The translations under genes and the position numbers were made by a program. From contig JACQHN010000486.1 in NCBI GenBank assembly GCA_016199015.1, positions 1 to 5,230 of the forward strand: 5,230 nt of DNA. Direction: 5' to 3'. Below the pieces are notes generated by a model. The model was not told the origin of the DNA and did not search any database. It was given only the letters and a program-made list of their open reading frames with translations. The stretch is from Nitrospira defluvii. Its GTDB lineage: Bacteria; Nitrospirota; Nitrospiria; Nitrospirales; Nitrospiraceae. Below, in pieces: positions 1-5,230 of the stretch (position 1 is its first letter; each line of letters begins with the position of its first letter).

Positions 1-57
1 CAATAGTGAATAATGAATGTTACTGGTGGACGATGGATCTTTCAATTCAACATTTTC

Positions 58-77
58 CATTGATCATTGAACATTGG
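58..77. repeat. Short tandem CATTGAW heptad repeat
   Basis: Three adjacent units CATTGAT, CATTGAA and CATTGG repeat with a 7-bp period. The preceding bases 1-57 are also AT-rich and carry looser variants such as AATGAATG and ATTCAACATTTT, in clear contrast with the GC-rich genes. The stretch lies just beyond the 3' end of the TonB receptor gene and contains no credible gene. It could be part of a longer intergenic repeat continuing outside the window, or plain low-complexity spacer. Confidence 0.5.
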
Positions 78-90
78 CCGCACAGCAGCC
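76..90 (-). terminator. Possible weak terminator hairpin after the TonB receptor gene
   Basis: On the minus strand, GGCTGC-TGT-GCGGCC can form a 6-bp stem with one G-U pair and a 3-nt loop, starting 2 nt after the TAG stop at 95-93. The bases that follow (AATGTTCAATG) are AT-rich but are not a run of T. This is therefore a poor intrinsic terminator by the usual rule; it may only protect the 3' end or work with Rho. Confidence 0.35.
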
Positions 91-92
91 TG

Positions 93-2138
93 CTAAAAAT
101 ACCATGCGACGCCCCCCATAACCATTCGCGGATTCCCCGGCACAAAGTGAATGTCGGTTACGCCCGCCGCTTCATTTCTGAGTCTCGACTCAAACGCAAA
201 GACAGCTTGTTCCCATTTGGTATTGAACAGGTTCTGAACGAAGAGAAACGCTTCGAGACGTCCATGCGCAAGCTTCACCGGGATCTGATAGCGTTCAGAC
301 AGGTCGACGTCCAGCCAGGATGGCGATTTCATGCTTCTATCTTCGATCAATGGGCGTACCCCCATGTAGGTCGCTTGGAGTTGCGAGGTCAATCCTTCCG
401 GCCAGCGCAGGATGAGCGCTCCGTAAGCGGTGAGTTCAGGCGCCAGTGGAATCGCATCGCCGTTCTTGAACTCCGCGTGTGACCAGGTCACGCTGCCGTT
501 AAAATAGAGCGGGCCGACAATCTGCCCTCGTGCCGCCACTTCCACCCCGCGTCGCCGCGTCGCGCCGCGAATTTCGGTCGTCCCCTCATCCCCGACGAAC
601 AACAGCTCGGATTTGAGATCGATGGCCCACAAGGTCGCGATGAATTCCAGACCCTCCGCTCCCCAAGGCTTTGATCGAAGTCCCACTTCATAGGTCTTGG
701 CCCTGGCAAGCGGCGCCGAGCCGGGCATGACGGCGGATCGCGCATCGTTACTGTGAAAACCTTCACCATAGTTGGCAAAGAATTCCGTGCGGAACCAGGG
801 CCCGAGCATCACATTGGCCTTGGGCAGCACCAGCCCGCTGTTCGTCCTCCCGGCCGGCTGTTCGGGGCAATCGGGGCAACGATTTCGAACATCAAAGGTG
901 AAGAGCTCGCTTCGCACACCGCCCGTCAATCGCATCCACGATATCGGCTGCACCTCCAGCTTCACAAACGGCGAATAGGACGCTTCGAGAATATCGCTAT
1001 CAATCGTCGTCCCTATAGGGTTGCGCGTCGTGTGCGTGCCCAGGCGTGCATGGATATTGTCCACACGCGATTGTACGCCGACCGTCACGGCACTCTCCAT
1101 GTCCATGACCTGGCCGGCCTGTCGATAGCCCACGTCGCCCCCATACACCACCCGCCGGTCGGACTGCTGAATGCCGTCTCCATTGACGGGGTCGTTGAGA
1201 AAGAAGGTGAAGTTCGTCAAGAGATCGAACTTGTAATACTGCCCATAGGCGTTCGCGAAGAATCGGCCTCCGGACGGGGTATCGTAGTGGTAATTCAGAC
1301 GGGCCGTGGAGCGAATCGTGTTTCCTCCCTCGGACGGATCAATGGCCCCGAACCGGTCGAGCGTCCCGTCCTGCACCGCCCGCAGAGGAATTTCACCTGA
1401 CGCATTCCATTGAGATTTTTGGAAGGTTCCCGTGAGGCTCAACTCCGACCGGGGGGTCGGGTTCATGGTCGCCTTGCCTAAAAGATTCGTCCGAAAATAG
1501 CGATTGTCATTTTGAAACGGCCCGTTGGTGTAATAACCCTCCGCGGCAAAAAGCGTCCGAACCTTGTCTTTCGTGGGAGAGAACATCAACAGATACCGTT
1601 GGGTGTCGAATTGCCCGCCGGCCGCCTCCACCATTCCTTCGCGGACCACCTCGCGAGTTCTGAAATTGACCGCGCCGGCCGTATTGAAGTCGCCGAATTC
1701 GACGTGATAGGCCCCCTTATACGCATCCAGGCCTTCAATCGTTTCGGGGATGATGAAATTCAAATCGGCATACCCTTGGCCATGCGCATGGGACCGCAAA
1801 TTGATCGGCATGCCGTCGGCGAAGAACGCGACATCCGTGCCATGGTCTGCATCGAACCCGCGCAGGAAGTACTGGTCGGCTTTCCCTGCTCCGCCCGAAT
1901 GCTCCACGGCAACCAGTCCTGGAATCAGACGCAACACTTGCGCCGGACGTCCTTGGGGTTGCATCACGTATTCTTTATCGGGAATGAATTGCTGAGACGA
2001 GGCCGCGACGGGACGATCCGCCTCAATACTCACTTCAGACACTTCGACATCCGGCATATCCGGATCATGCGCCCAGGCCGCCATATTGGCGAACAGCACC
2101 ATCGCGCCTGTTCCGATCCAGTACCCAAACCACCGCAT
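93..2138 (-). CDS. TonB-dependent outer-membrane receptor, probably for nickel or another metal
   Basis: This is a 681-residue outer-membrane gated channel that would import a substrate using TonB-ExbBD energy. Residues 1-23 are a signal peptide ending AWA, with likely cleavage before H24. A TonB-box-like stretch (DVEVSEVSIEA) lies at 30-40. The plug covers about 51-165, with LRGFDADHGTD at 92-102, SHAHGQGYADL at 116-126 and the typical EFGDFNTAGAVNFRTR at 147-162. The beta barrel fills the rest, with QNLFNTKW at 635-642 and the terminal Phe of outer-membrane proteins. The length is normal for the family and the gene looks intact. The ATG at 2138 has AGGAG 5 nt upstream. The only cysteines, C421 and C424, form CPDC in the barrel, probably in a loop. 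The receptor class is clear from sequence. The nickel substrate is inferred from nikR lying upstream and from His-rich plug motifs; another metal or a siderophore is possible. Confidence 0.93.
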   Translation of the reverse strand: MRWFGYWIGTGAMVLFANMAAWAHDPDMPDVEVSEVSIEADRPVAASSQQFIPDKEYVMQPQGRPAQVLRLIPGLVAVEHSGGAGKADQYFLRGFDADHGTDVAFFADGMPINLRSHAHGQGYADLNFIIPETIEGLDAYKGAYHVEFGDFNTAGAVNFRTREVVREGMVEAAGGQFDTQRYLLMFSPTKDKVRTLFAAEGYYTNGPFQNDNRYFRTNLLGKATMNPTPRSELSLTGTFQKSQWNASGEIPLRAVQDGTLDRFGAIDPSEGGNTIRSTARLNYHYDTPSGGRFFANAYGQYYKFDLLTNFTFFLNDPVNGDGIQQSDRRVVYGGDVGYRQAGQVMDMESAVTVGVQSRVDNIHARLGTHTTRNPIGTTIDSDILEASYSPFVKLEVQPISWMRLTGGVRSELFTFDVRNRCPDCPEQPAGRTNSGLVLPKANVMLGPWFRTEFFANYGEGFHSNDARSAVMPGSAPLARAKTYEVGLRSKPWGAEGLEFIATLWAIDLKSELLFVGDEGTTEIRGATRRRGVEVAARGQIVGPLYFNGSVTWSHAEFKNGDAIPLAPELTAYGALILRWPEGLTSQLQATYMGVRPLIEDRSMKSPSWLDVDLSERYQIPVKLAHGRLEAFLFVQNLFNTKWEQAVFAFESRLRNEAAGVTDIHFVPGNPRMVMGGVAWYF

Positions 2139-2148
2139 AACGACTCCT

Positions 2149-2232
2149 AATCAGATCACATGAACGGATGAGGCGCTCACAAGGATTGACGCGCAGCCCC
2201 TCTCGTCCGGCTCAGACCCTCGTGATCTGACT
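2149..2232 (-). promoter_or_regulatory. Putative structured 5' leader of the TonB receptor mRNA
   Basis: On the minus strand, AGTCAGATCACG (2232-2221) can pair with TGTGATCTGATT (2160-2149). Nine of the pairs are exact Watson-Crick in a row, flanked by two G-U pairs and one A-U, giving a 12-bp stem that encloses 60 nt. The 3' arm ends directly against the AGGAG Shine-Dalgarno at 2148-2144. Inside, GCGCGTCA and TGAGCGC (2194-2173) form a 7-bp hairpin with one bulged G and a 7-nt loop. That loop contains TCCT, which is complementary to the AGGA of the ribosome site, so a pseudoknot is conceivable. The layout resembles a translational riboswitch or thermosensor, but I do not recognise a known class. 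It could instead be a chance inverted repeat or separated protein sites. No convincing promoter for the receptor was seen. Confidence 0.4.
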
Positions 2233-2244
2233 GTGGAATAGGGG

Positions 2245-2271
2245 AAGAAAGAAGACGAGCGGCCTCGTCTT
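2245..2271 (-). terminator. Terminator or attenuator hairpin at the end of the nikR-DUF3842 unit
   Basis: On the minus strand, AAGACGAG (2271-2264), loop GCCG and CTCGTCTT (2259-2252) form a perfect 8-bp stem with a 4-nt loop, followed by the pyrimidine-rich CTTTCTT (2251-2245). The stem begins inside the TAA stop of the DUF3842 gene (2272-2270). The T tract is interrupted by C, so termination may be partial, allowing some read-through into the receptor gene. Confidence 0.6.
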
Positions 2272-2689
2272 AGGCGATCGGCCTGAGCAGAAACGCAATA
2301 CGCTGAACGGCATGGTCGATCAACGCATCGAGGGTTCGTCCCTCGGCGCCGACGACTTCGACCTTCCGTTTATTGATGGGGAGCAGCATCTTTTTCGCGG
2401 AAGACTCCAGCACCGCTTGCACAAGAGCGGGCGTCACTTCGCCCAACATGGATCCTGGCATGAGAAGACTCAACGAACCCACGATCAGATCCGCGCCATC
2501 GAGCCGACGATGGATCATCTGCGGAGCCGTTTCAATCGAGGTGGCGCCGGCCCGTTTCATCGCCTCCGCCGACACTCGATTGAGTCCCAGGCCAATGACG
2601 ACATGACCGTCTGCCGCCACATCCCGCAGTCCCTCGACCACCCGACTGCCCAGCCCCCCGCCCCGTCCATCCACCACACAAATCGTCAT
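2270..2689 (-). CDS. DUF3842 family protein, function unknown
   Basis: This 139-residue, probably cytosolic protein is recognised as DUF3842 from three motifs. The first is a glycine-rich VVDGRGGGLGSRVVEGL loop at 5-21, following a beta strand and suggesting a Rossmann-like nucleotide-binding fold. The second is GADLIVGSLSLLMPGSMLG at 65-83. The third is KKMLLPINKRKVEVVG at 99-114. There is no signal peptide, membrane segment or His/Cys metal cluster. The ATG shares its A with the nikR TAA stop (TAATG), and no good Shine-Dalgarno sits at normal spacing, so translation is probably coupled to nikR. A terminator-like hairpin follows at once. The biochemical role is not known to me. The tight link to nikR suggests a job in nickel handling or in modulating NikR, which is inference only. 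The family call is from memory of its motifs. Confidence 0.85.
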   Translation of the reverse strand: MTICVVDGRGGGLGSRVVEGLRDVAADGHVVIGLGLNRVSAEAMKRAGATSIETAPQMIHRRLDGADLIVGSLSLLMPGSMLGEVTPALVQAVLESSAKKMLLPINKRKVEVVGAEGRTLDALIDHAVQRIAFLLRPIA

Positions 2690-3108
2690 TAGAGGCTGAG
2701 CCCCTTGCCGGTCGTCGTCATGGTTAGCTTCCCATGCTTCACGCCTTTGACACTCAGCAAGGCGTCGGCGACGTTGCGAATGGCGGCCCCCTTGCCTCTG
2801 GCCACCAGGACTTCAAGACAGTGATCGTGGTCGAGGTGGACGTGCATCCCAGCCATGATGTGACCTTGAAAATCGTGCTGAATGTGAGTGAGCTTTCTTG
2901 TCAGATCCGGCACGTGATGGTCATAGACGAACGTAATCGTGGCCACCGTCTCTTTGTTCTCGTCCCACTCCTGCCCGACAAGGTTATCCCGAATCAGGTC
3001 GCGGATCGCTTCGGAGCGGTTGGTATACTTGCGCCGCTCGATCAGGCGATCGAAATCCACGAGGAGATGCTGATCGAGTGACACGCCGAATCGGACAAGC
3101 TTCTTCAT
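2689..3108 (-). CDS. nikR: Nickel-responsive transcriptional regulator NikR
   Basis: This 139-residue ribbon-helix-helix repressor binds Ni(II) and then operator DNA to control nickel uptake genes. Residues 1-45 form the DNA-binding part: the strand VRFGVSLD (5-12), then helices including NRSEAIRDLIRDNL (30-43). Residues about 54-133 are the ACT-like nickel-binding and tetramer domain. All four high-affinity ligands known from E. coli NikR (H76, H87, H89, C95) are present with identical spacing as H78, H89, H91 and C97, the last three within GMHVHLDHDHCLE (87-99). The C-terminal GVKHGKL (122-128) matches the family motif GVRHGHL. The length is close to E. coli NikR (133). The ATG at 3108 is chosen over the GTG at 3117 because AGGTG lies 6 nt upstream of it. 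The gene heads a unit with DUF3842 and, beyond a hairpin, the TonB receptor. Autoregulation is plausible. Confidence 0.95.
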   Translation of the reverse strand: MKKLVRFGVSLDQHLLVDFDRLIERRKYTNRSEAIRDLIRDNLVGQEWDENKETVATITFVYDHHVPDLTRKLTHIQHDFQGHIMAGMHVHLDHDHCLEVLVARGKGAAIRNVADALLSVKGVKHGKLTMTTTGKGLSL

Positions 3109-3114
3109 GGGACA

Positions 3115-3119
3115 CACCT
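3115..3119 (-). promoter_or_regulatory. Ribosome binding site deciding the nikR start
   Basis: AGGTG lies 6 nt before the ATG at 3108-3106. An in-frame GTG at 3117-3115 would add three residues (MCP) but overlaps this site and has no ribosome site of its own at good spacing, so the ATG is preferred. Confidence 0.65.
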
Positions 3120-3121
3120 AC

Positions 3122-3148
3122 GTGTTATGAATTTTAATTTCGTGCTAC
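3122..3148. promoter_or_regulatory. Candidate NikR operator (imperfect palindrome)
   Basis: The plus strand reads GTGTTATGAA (3122-3131), a 7-bp AT-rich centre and TTCGTGCTAC (3139-3148). Eight of the 13 symmetric positions are complementary, including outer GT/AC and inner GAA/TTC. The element lies directly downstream of the -10 hexamer and would cover the expected transcription start, a suitable place for repression. The half-site GTGTTAT resembles NikR-type GTGTTAC half-sites as I recall them for some non-enteric bacteria, but the other half is a poor match. It is not the enteric GTATGA-N16-TCATAC site. Confidence 0.35.
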
Positions 3149-3150
3149 CG

Positions 3151-3180
3151 ATCCTACAAAAATCGGCGGGGATTGGTCAA
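3151..3180 (-). promoter_or_regulatory. Sigma70-like promoter for nikR
   Basis: On the minus strand, TTGACC (3180-3175, 5 of 6 to the -35 consensus) is followed after 18 nt by TAGGAT (3156-3151, 4 of 6 to the -10, with the key TA...AT positions kept). Transcription would start near 3144, giving a leader of about 36 nt before the nikR ATG. A small inverted repeat CCGAT-N9-ATCGG (3148-3152 with 3162-3166) straddles the -10. It suggests that nikR is transcribed separately from the upstream HD-GYP gene. Confidence 0.55.
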
Positions 3181-3247
3181 GGCGTATTGAAGAGACGTCG
3201 GTTAGCGCACAGCAGGATGGATGAGAGGTCAGGCTTAGGCAGGAGGG

Positions 3248-4321
3248 CTAGGCAACTAATGTGACCGGCTTGGGTTCTGACACCAAATTATTCCCCTCAC
3301 GGTCGATCACCATCAAGAACAGTGCGACGAGGTCCGGATCGAATTGCTTCCCGCCTTCCCGTTCGATCTCGGCCCTGGCTTGCATCACCGTCATCGTCTC
3401 TTTGTATGAACACCGTTGTGTCATGGCATCGAAGGCGTCCACGACTGTCACAATCCGACCGGGCAGCGGAATCTGCGGCCCTTTCATTCCAAGAAATCCG
3501 GTCCCATCCCATCGCTCGTGATGAGTCAGCGCAATCTCCGCGGCCATTTGCAACAAGGGAGATCGACTGCCCGACAGCAACTTCCAGCCGAGTTTGGTAT
3601 GCGGTTTCATGGCGGCTCGGTCTGCGTCGGTGTAAAGGCCTCCCTTCAGCAAGACACTGTCGGCGATTCCAATCTTGCCCACGTCATGCAGGGGCGCCGT
3701 TTTCTTGATCAGTTCGATCTGTTCAGGCGGCAGGCCCCGCGCGTCAGCCAACAGGGTGGCCAGTTTCCCGACACGCTTGGCATGGGATCCGGTGACGTCA
3801 TGTCGATACTCGGACGCCAGCGCCAACCGGTAGAGCAGATCCCCCTGGGTCTGTTCCACACTTTTCGTGCGCAACAACACTTGCGCTTCCAGATGTTCAT
3901 TGTGCATGCGCAGTTGCCGATGAAGCTGCCTGGTCACCAGTTGATTCTTGATCCGCAAGGTCACTTCCGTCGGATCGACGGGCTTCGTTAAGAAGTCCTT
4001 TGCGCCCTCCGCCAGCGCTTTGTGCTTGGTCGGCGCATCCAACTCGCCGGTAATGATCAGAATCGGAAAGTAGTCGTCCGTCGGAATCAAAGGCGCCAGA
4101 TCCCGCATGACCTCAAACCCGGTCATGTGAGGCATTCTCATGTCCAAGGCCAGCAGGTCGGGTTGCACCTCTCGATACAACTGCACGGCCTGGCGAGGAT
4201 CGTTCGTCGAGGTAATCTGACGATAGCCGGCCTGCCGCAGGATGGCTTCCATCAACTTGGTGCCGGATGCTTCGTCGTCTACCAACAGCAGTTTGATGGT
4301 CGTGAGGTCGAGGTCTTGCAT
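3248..4321 (-). CDS. Response regulator with HD-GYP domain, predicted cyclic di-GMP phosphodiesterase
   Basis: This 357-residue cytosolic two-domain protein has a receiver at about 8-125: acidic pocket D15-D16, phospho-acceptor D60, T91 and K113. A helical linker, probably coiled coil, spans 126-165. The HD-GYP domain runs from about 165 to 345. Residues at expected metal-binding positions are present: E171, H180, H212-D213 (in HDVGKIGI), H241, H267-H268 and D295. The family's GYP loop is altered: after HHERWDGTG the sequence is FLGMKG, so GYP becomes GFL and the loop is one residue shorter. Cyclic di-GMP hydrolysis is therefore likely but not certain. The ATG at 4321 has GGAG 5 nt upstream. 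The stop of a hybrid kinase lies 57 nt upstream on the same strand, so the kinase may phosphorylate D60. No clear terminator was seen between this gene and nikR. Confidence 0.9.
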   Translation of the reverse strand: MQDLDLTTIKLLLVDDEASGTKLMEAILRQAGYRQITSTNDPRQAVQLYREVQPDLLALDMRMPHMTGFEVMRDLAPLIPTDDYFPILIITGELDAPTKHKALAEGAKDFLTKPVDPTEVTLRIKNQLVTRQLHRQLRMHNEHLEAQVLLRTKSVEQTQGDLLYRLALASEYRHDVTGSHAKRVGKLATLLADARGLPPEQIELIKKTAPLHDVGKIGIADSVLLKGGLYTDADRAAMKPHTKLGWKLLSGSRSPLLQMAAEIALTHHERWDGTGFLGMKGPQIPLPGRIVTVVDAFDAMTQRCSYKETMTVMQARAEIEREGGKQFDPDLVALFLMVIDREGNNLVSEPKPVTLVA

Positions 4322-4348
4322 AGGTGCTCCACGTAGCGTGTGGCTGGG

Positions 4349-4374
4349 GCTATCCCCGTTGATGTAACGATAGC
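4349..4374. repeat. Short inverted repeat in the kinase/HD-GYP spacer
   Basis: GCTATC (4349-4354) and GATAGC (4369-4374) are 14 nt apart in the 57-nt spacer. An overlapping GGGG-CTAT-CCCC (4346-4357) could form a competing 4-bp hairpin. Neither is followed by a T tract, so this is not a standard terminator. It could be an mRNA processing or stability element, or chance. Confidence 0.3.
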
Positions 4375-4378
4375 ACTG

Positions 4379-5230
4379 TCACGCCGCGTCACCAATTTCT
4401 TTTCTGTTCTCGGCTGGGGCCCAGGTTCTGATCGTGATCCGGGACAAGGCTTGCTGGAGTGACGCCATGGTCAGAGGCTTGCTCAACACGACATCCACTG
4501 CAGCGGAGGATGCCTCTTCATCGGTTTGATCACCCCCTGTCAGCAAGACAATGGTCGTGTCGGGCGAGACCTTCTTGATCACCTCGGCCAGCTGTCTACC
4601 CGTCATATGCGGCATCCCGTGATCCGTGACGACCACATGCACCCGCTCAGGGTTAAACACTTTGATGGCCTCTGCGGCACTCCCGGCGAACTCCACACGG
4701 TGCCCGGCCACCCGCACATACTCGCTCGTGACGCGACCCACCAAGGGATCGTCATCCACGACCAGCACCTCCAACTGAACGCCCGCCAGATTGGCTCCTT
4801 CAGCCTGCGGGCCTGCTTGCGGGTCCGATTGAATCGGGAGTCGAATACTGAACGTGGTCCCGTTGCCGAGCTCACTGGTGATGTCGATCGTTCCACGGAG
4901 CCGACGGATGATGCCATAGACCATGGCAAGCCCGAGCCCTGTTCCCTTCTCACCCTTGGTCGAAAAGAATGGCTCAAGACACCGCTGGCGTACCTCCTCG
5001 GTCATTCCTGTGCCGCTGTCACTGACTTCCAGGCGCACGTATTCGCCATCGGCCTTGGTACGAAGGGTGATCGCGCCGCTCTTCGGCATCGCATCGACGG
5101 CATTAAACACCAGATTGGTCAGCACTTCACGTAACTCCGACTCGTGGCCGACCACCGGCGGCACCACGTCCAGTTCTATTCGCAGATCGATGGCCACCCC
5201 ATTCGCCAATGCCTGATCTTTCCATTTGGG
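4379..5230 (-). CDS. Hybrid sensor histidine kinase, C-terminal part (start outside the window)
   Basis: The reading frame is open to the window edge (first visible residues PKWKDQALANG), so the sensor and the histidine-bearing dimerisation domain are not visible. A TTG at 5209 is not a credible start because it would cut into the ATPase domain. In the 283 visible residues, the HATPase_c domain spans about 28-132: N box with TNLVFNAVDAMP (38-49), G1 box SDSGTGM (70-76), F box FFSTKG (88-93) and G2 box GTGLGLA (96-102). A linker leads to a receiver at about 153-268 with D159-D161, phospho-acceptor D203, T231 and K251. The protein would autophosphorylate in response to an unseen signal and pass phosphate to its own receiver. 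The HD-GYP response regulator 57 nt downstream is a likely further partner. The gene ends with TGA at 4381-4379. Confidence 0.9.
   Translation of the reverse strand, partial: PKWKDQALANGVAIDLRIELDVVPPVVGHESELREVLTNLVFNAVDAMPKSGAITLRTKADGEYVRLEVSDSGTGMTEEVRQRCLEPFFSTKGEKGTGLGLAMVYGIIRRLRGTIDITSELGNGTTFSIRLPIQSDPQAGPQAEGANLAGVQLEVLVVDDDPLVGRVTSEYVRVAGHRVEFAGSAAEAIKVFNPERVHVVVTDHGMPHMTGRQLAEVIKKVSPDTTIVLLTGGDQTDEEASSAAVDVVLSKPLTMASLQQALSRITIRTWAPAENRKEIGDAA

Noticed and set aside
1011..1020. Perfect palindrome CCCTATAGGG
   Set aside because: It lies inside the receptor coding sequence, is only 10 bp and has no associated structure, so it is probably chance.
2060..2080. Possible metal-binding N-terminus of the mature receptor (Trp-Ala-His if cleaved after A21)
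   Set aside because: The AWA site favours cleavage before H24, which would remove the X-X-His arrangement. The alternative cleavage site has a Met at -3 and is less likely.
753..2150. Long plus-strand open frames (about 215 and 212 codons) opposite the TonB receptor gene
   Set aside because: They are antisense to a gene with clear family motifs, their translations show no domain-like pattern, and no convincing ribosome sites were seen. They are frame shadows of GC-rich coding DNA.
2151..2230. CRP/FNR-like half-sites (TGTGATCT and AGATCAC) in the receptor leader
   Set aside because: The halves are more than 60 bp apart, so they cannot form one dimer site. Pairing in RNA explains them better.
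2139..2269. Cobalamin riboswitch before the TonB receptor
   Set aside because: The spacer is short and I see no B12-box-like conserved core, although TonB receptors often carry one.
5207..5209. TTG as the real start of the histidine kinase
   Set aside because: The frame stays open to the window edge with family-like residues upstream, and starting here would leave no dimerisation domain.

Overview
The window appears to come from the chromosome of a moderately GC-rich Gram-negative bacterium. An outer-membrane TonB-dependent receptor with a signal peptide and a C-terminal Phe requires an outer membrane. The mix of a hybrid kinase, an HD-GYP regulator, a NikR repressor and a DUF3842 protein would fit an environmental lineage such as Nitrospira (Nitrospirota). 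That taxonomic guess rests on the general feel of the proteins, not on a search. All five recognisable genes lie on the minus strand, so transcription runs from position 5230 down to 1.

In transcription order: (1) 5230-4379 is the C-terminal part of a hybrid sensor histidine kinase (HATPase plus receiver) whose start lies beyond the window. (2) 4321-3248 is a two-domain response regulator, receiver plus HD-GYP, 57 nt downstream and probably co-transcribed with the kinase. (3) A 139-nt gap holds a good sigma70-like promoter and an imperfect palindrome that may be the NikR operator. (4) 3108-2689 is nikR, with all four nickel ligands present. (5) 2689-2270 is a DUF3842 protein whose start codon overlaps the nikR stop (TAATG). 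(6) A perfect 8-bp hairpin overlaps the DUF3842 stop codon and looks like a terminator or attenuator. (7) A leader of about 110 nt contains a 12-bp long-range stem that abuts the next gene's Shine-Dalgarno. (8) 2138-93 is a 681-residue TonB-dependent receptor. (9) The last 92 bases hold a short hairpin and an AT-rich stretch of degenerate CATTGAW heptads.

The most coherent reading is a nickel-homeostasis module: NikR senses Ni(II), DUF3842 is an uncharacterised partner translated in step with it, and the TonB-dependent receptor imports a nickel species (free or chelated) across the outer membrane. The kinase/HD-GYP pair upstream looks like a separate signalling operon, probably acting on cyclic di-GMP. 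Nothing in the sequence ties it to nickel apart from proximity. I saw no mobile element, CRISPR array, tRNA or rRNA. The least explained items are the structured leader of the receptor gene and the role of DUF3842.
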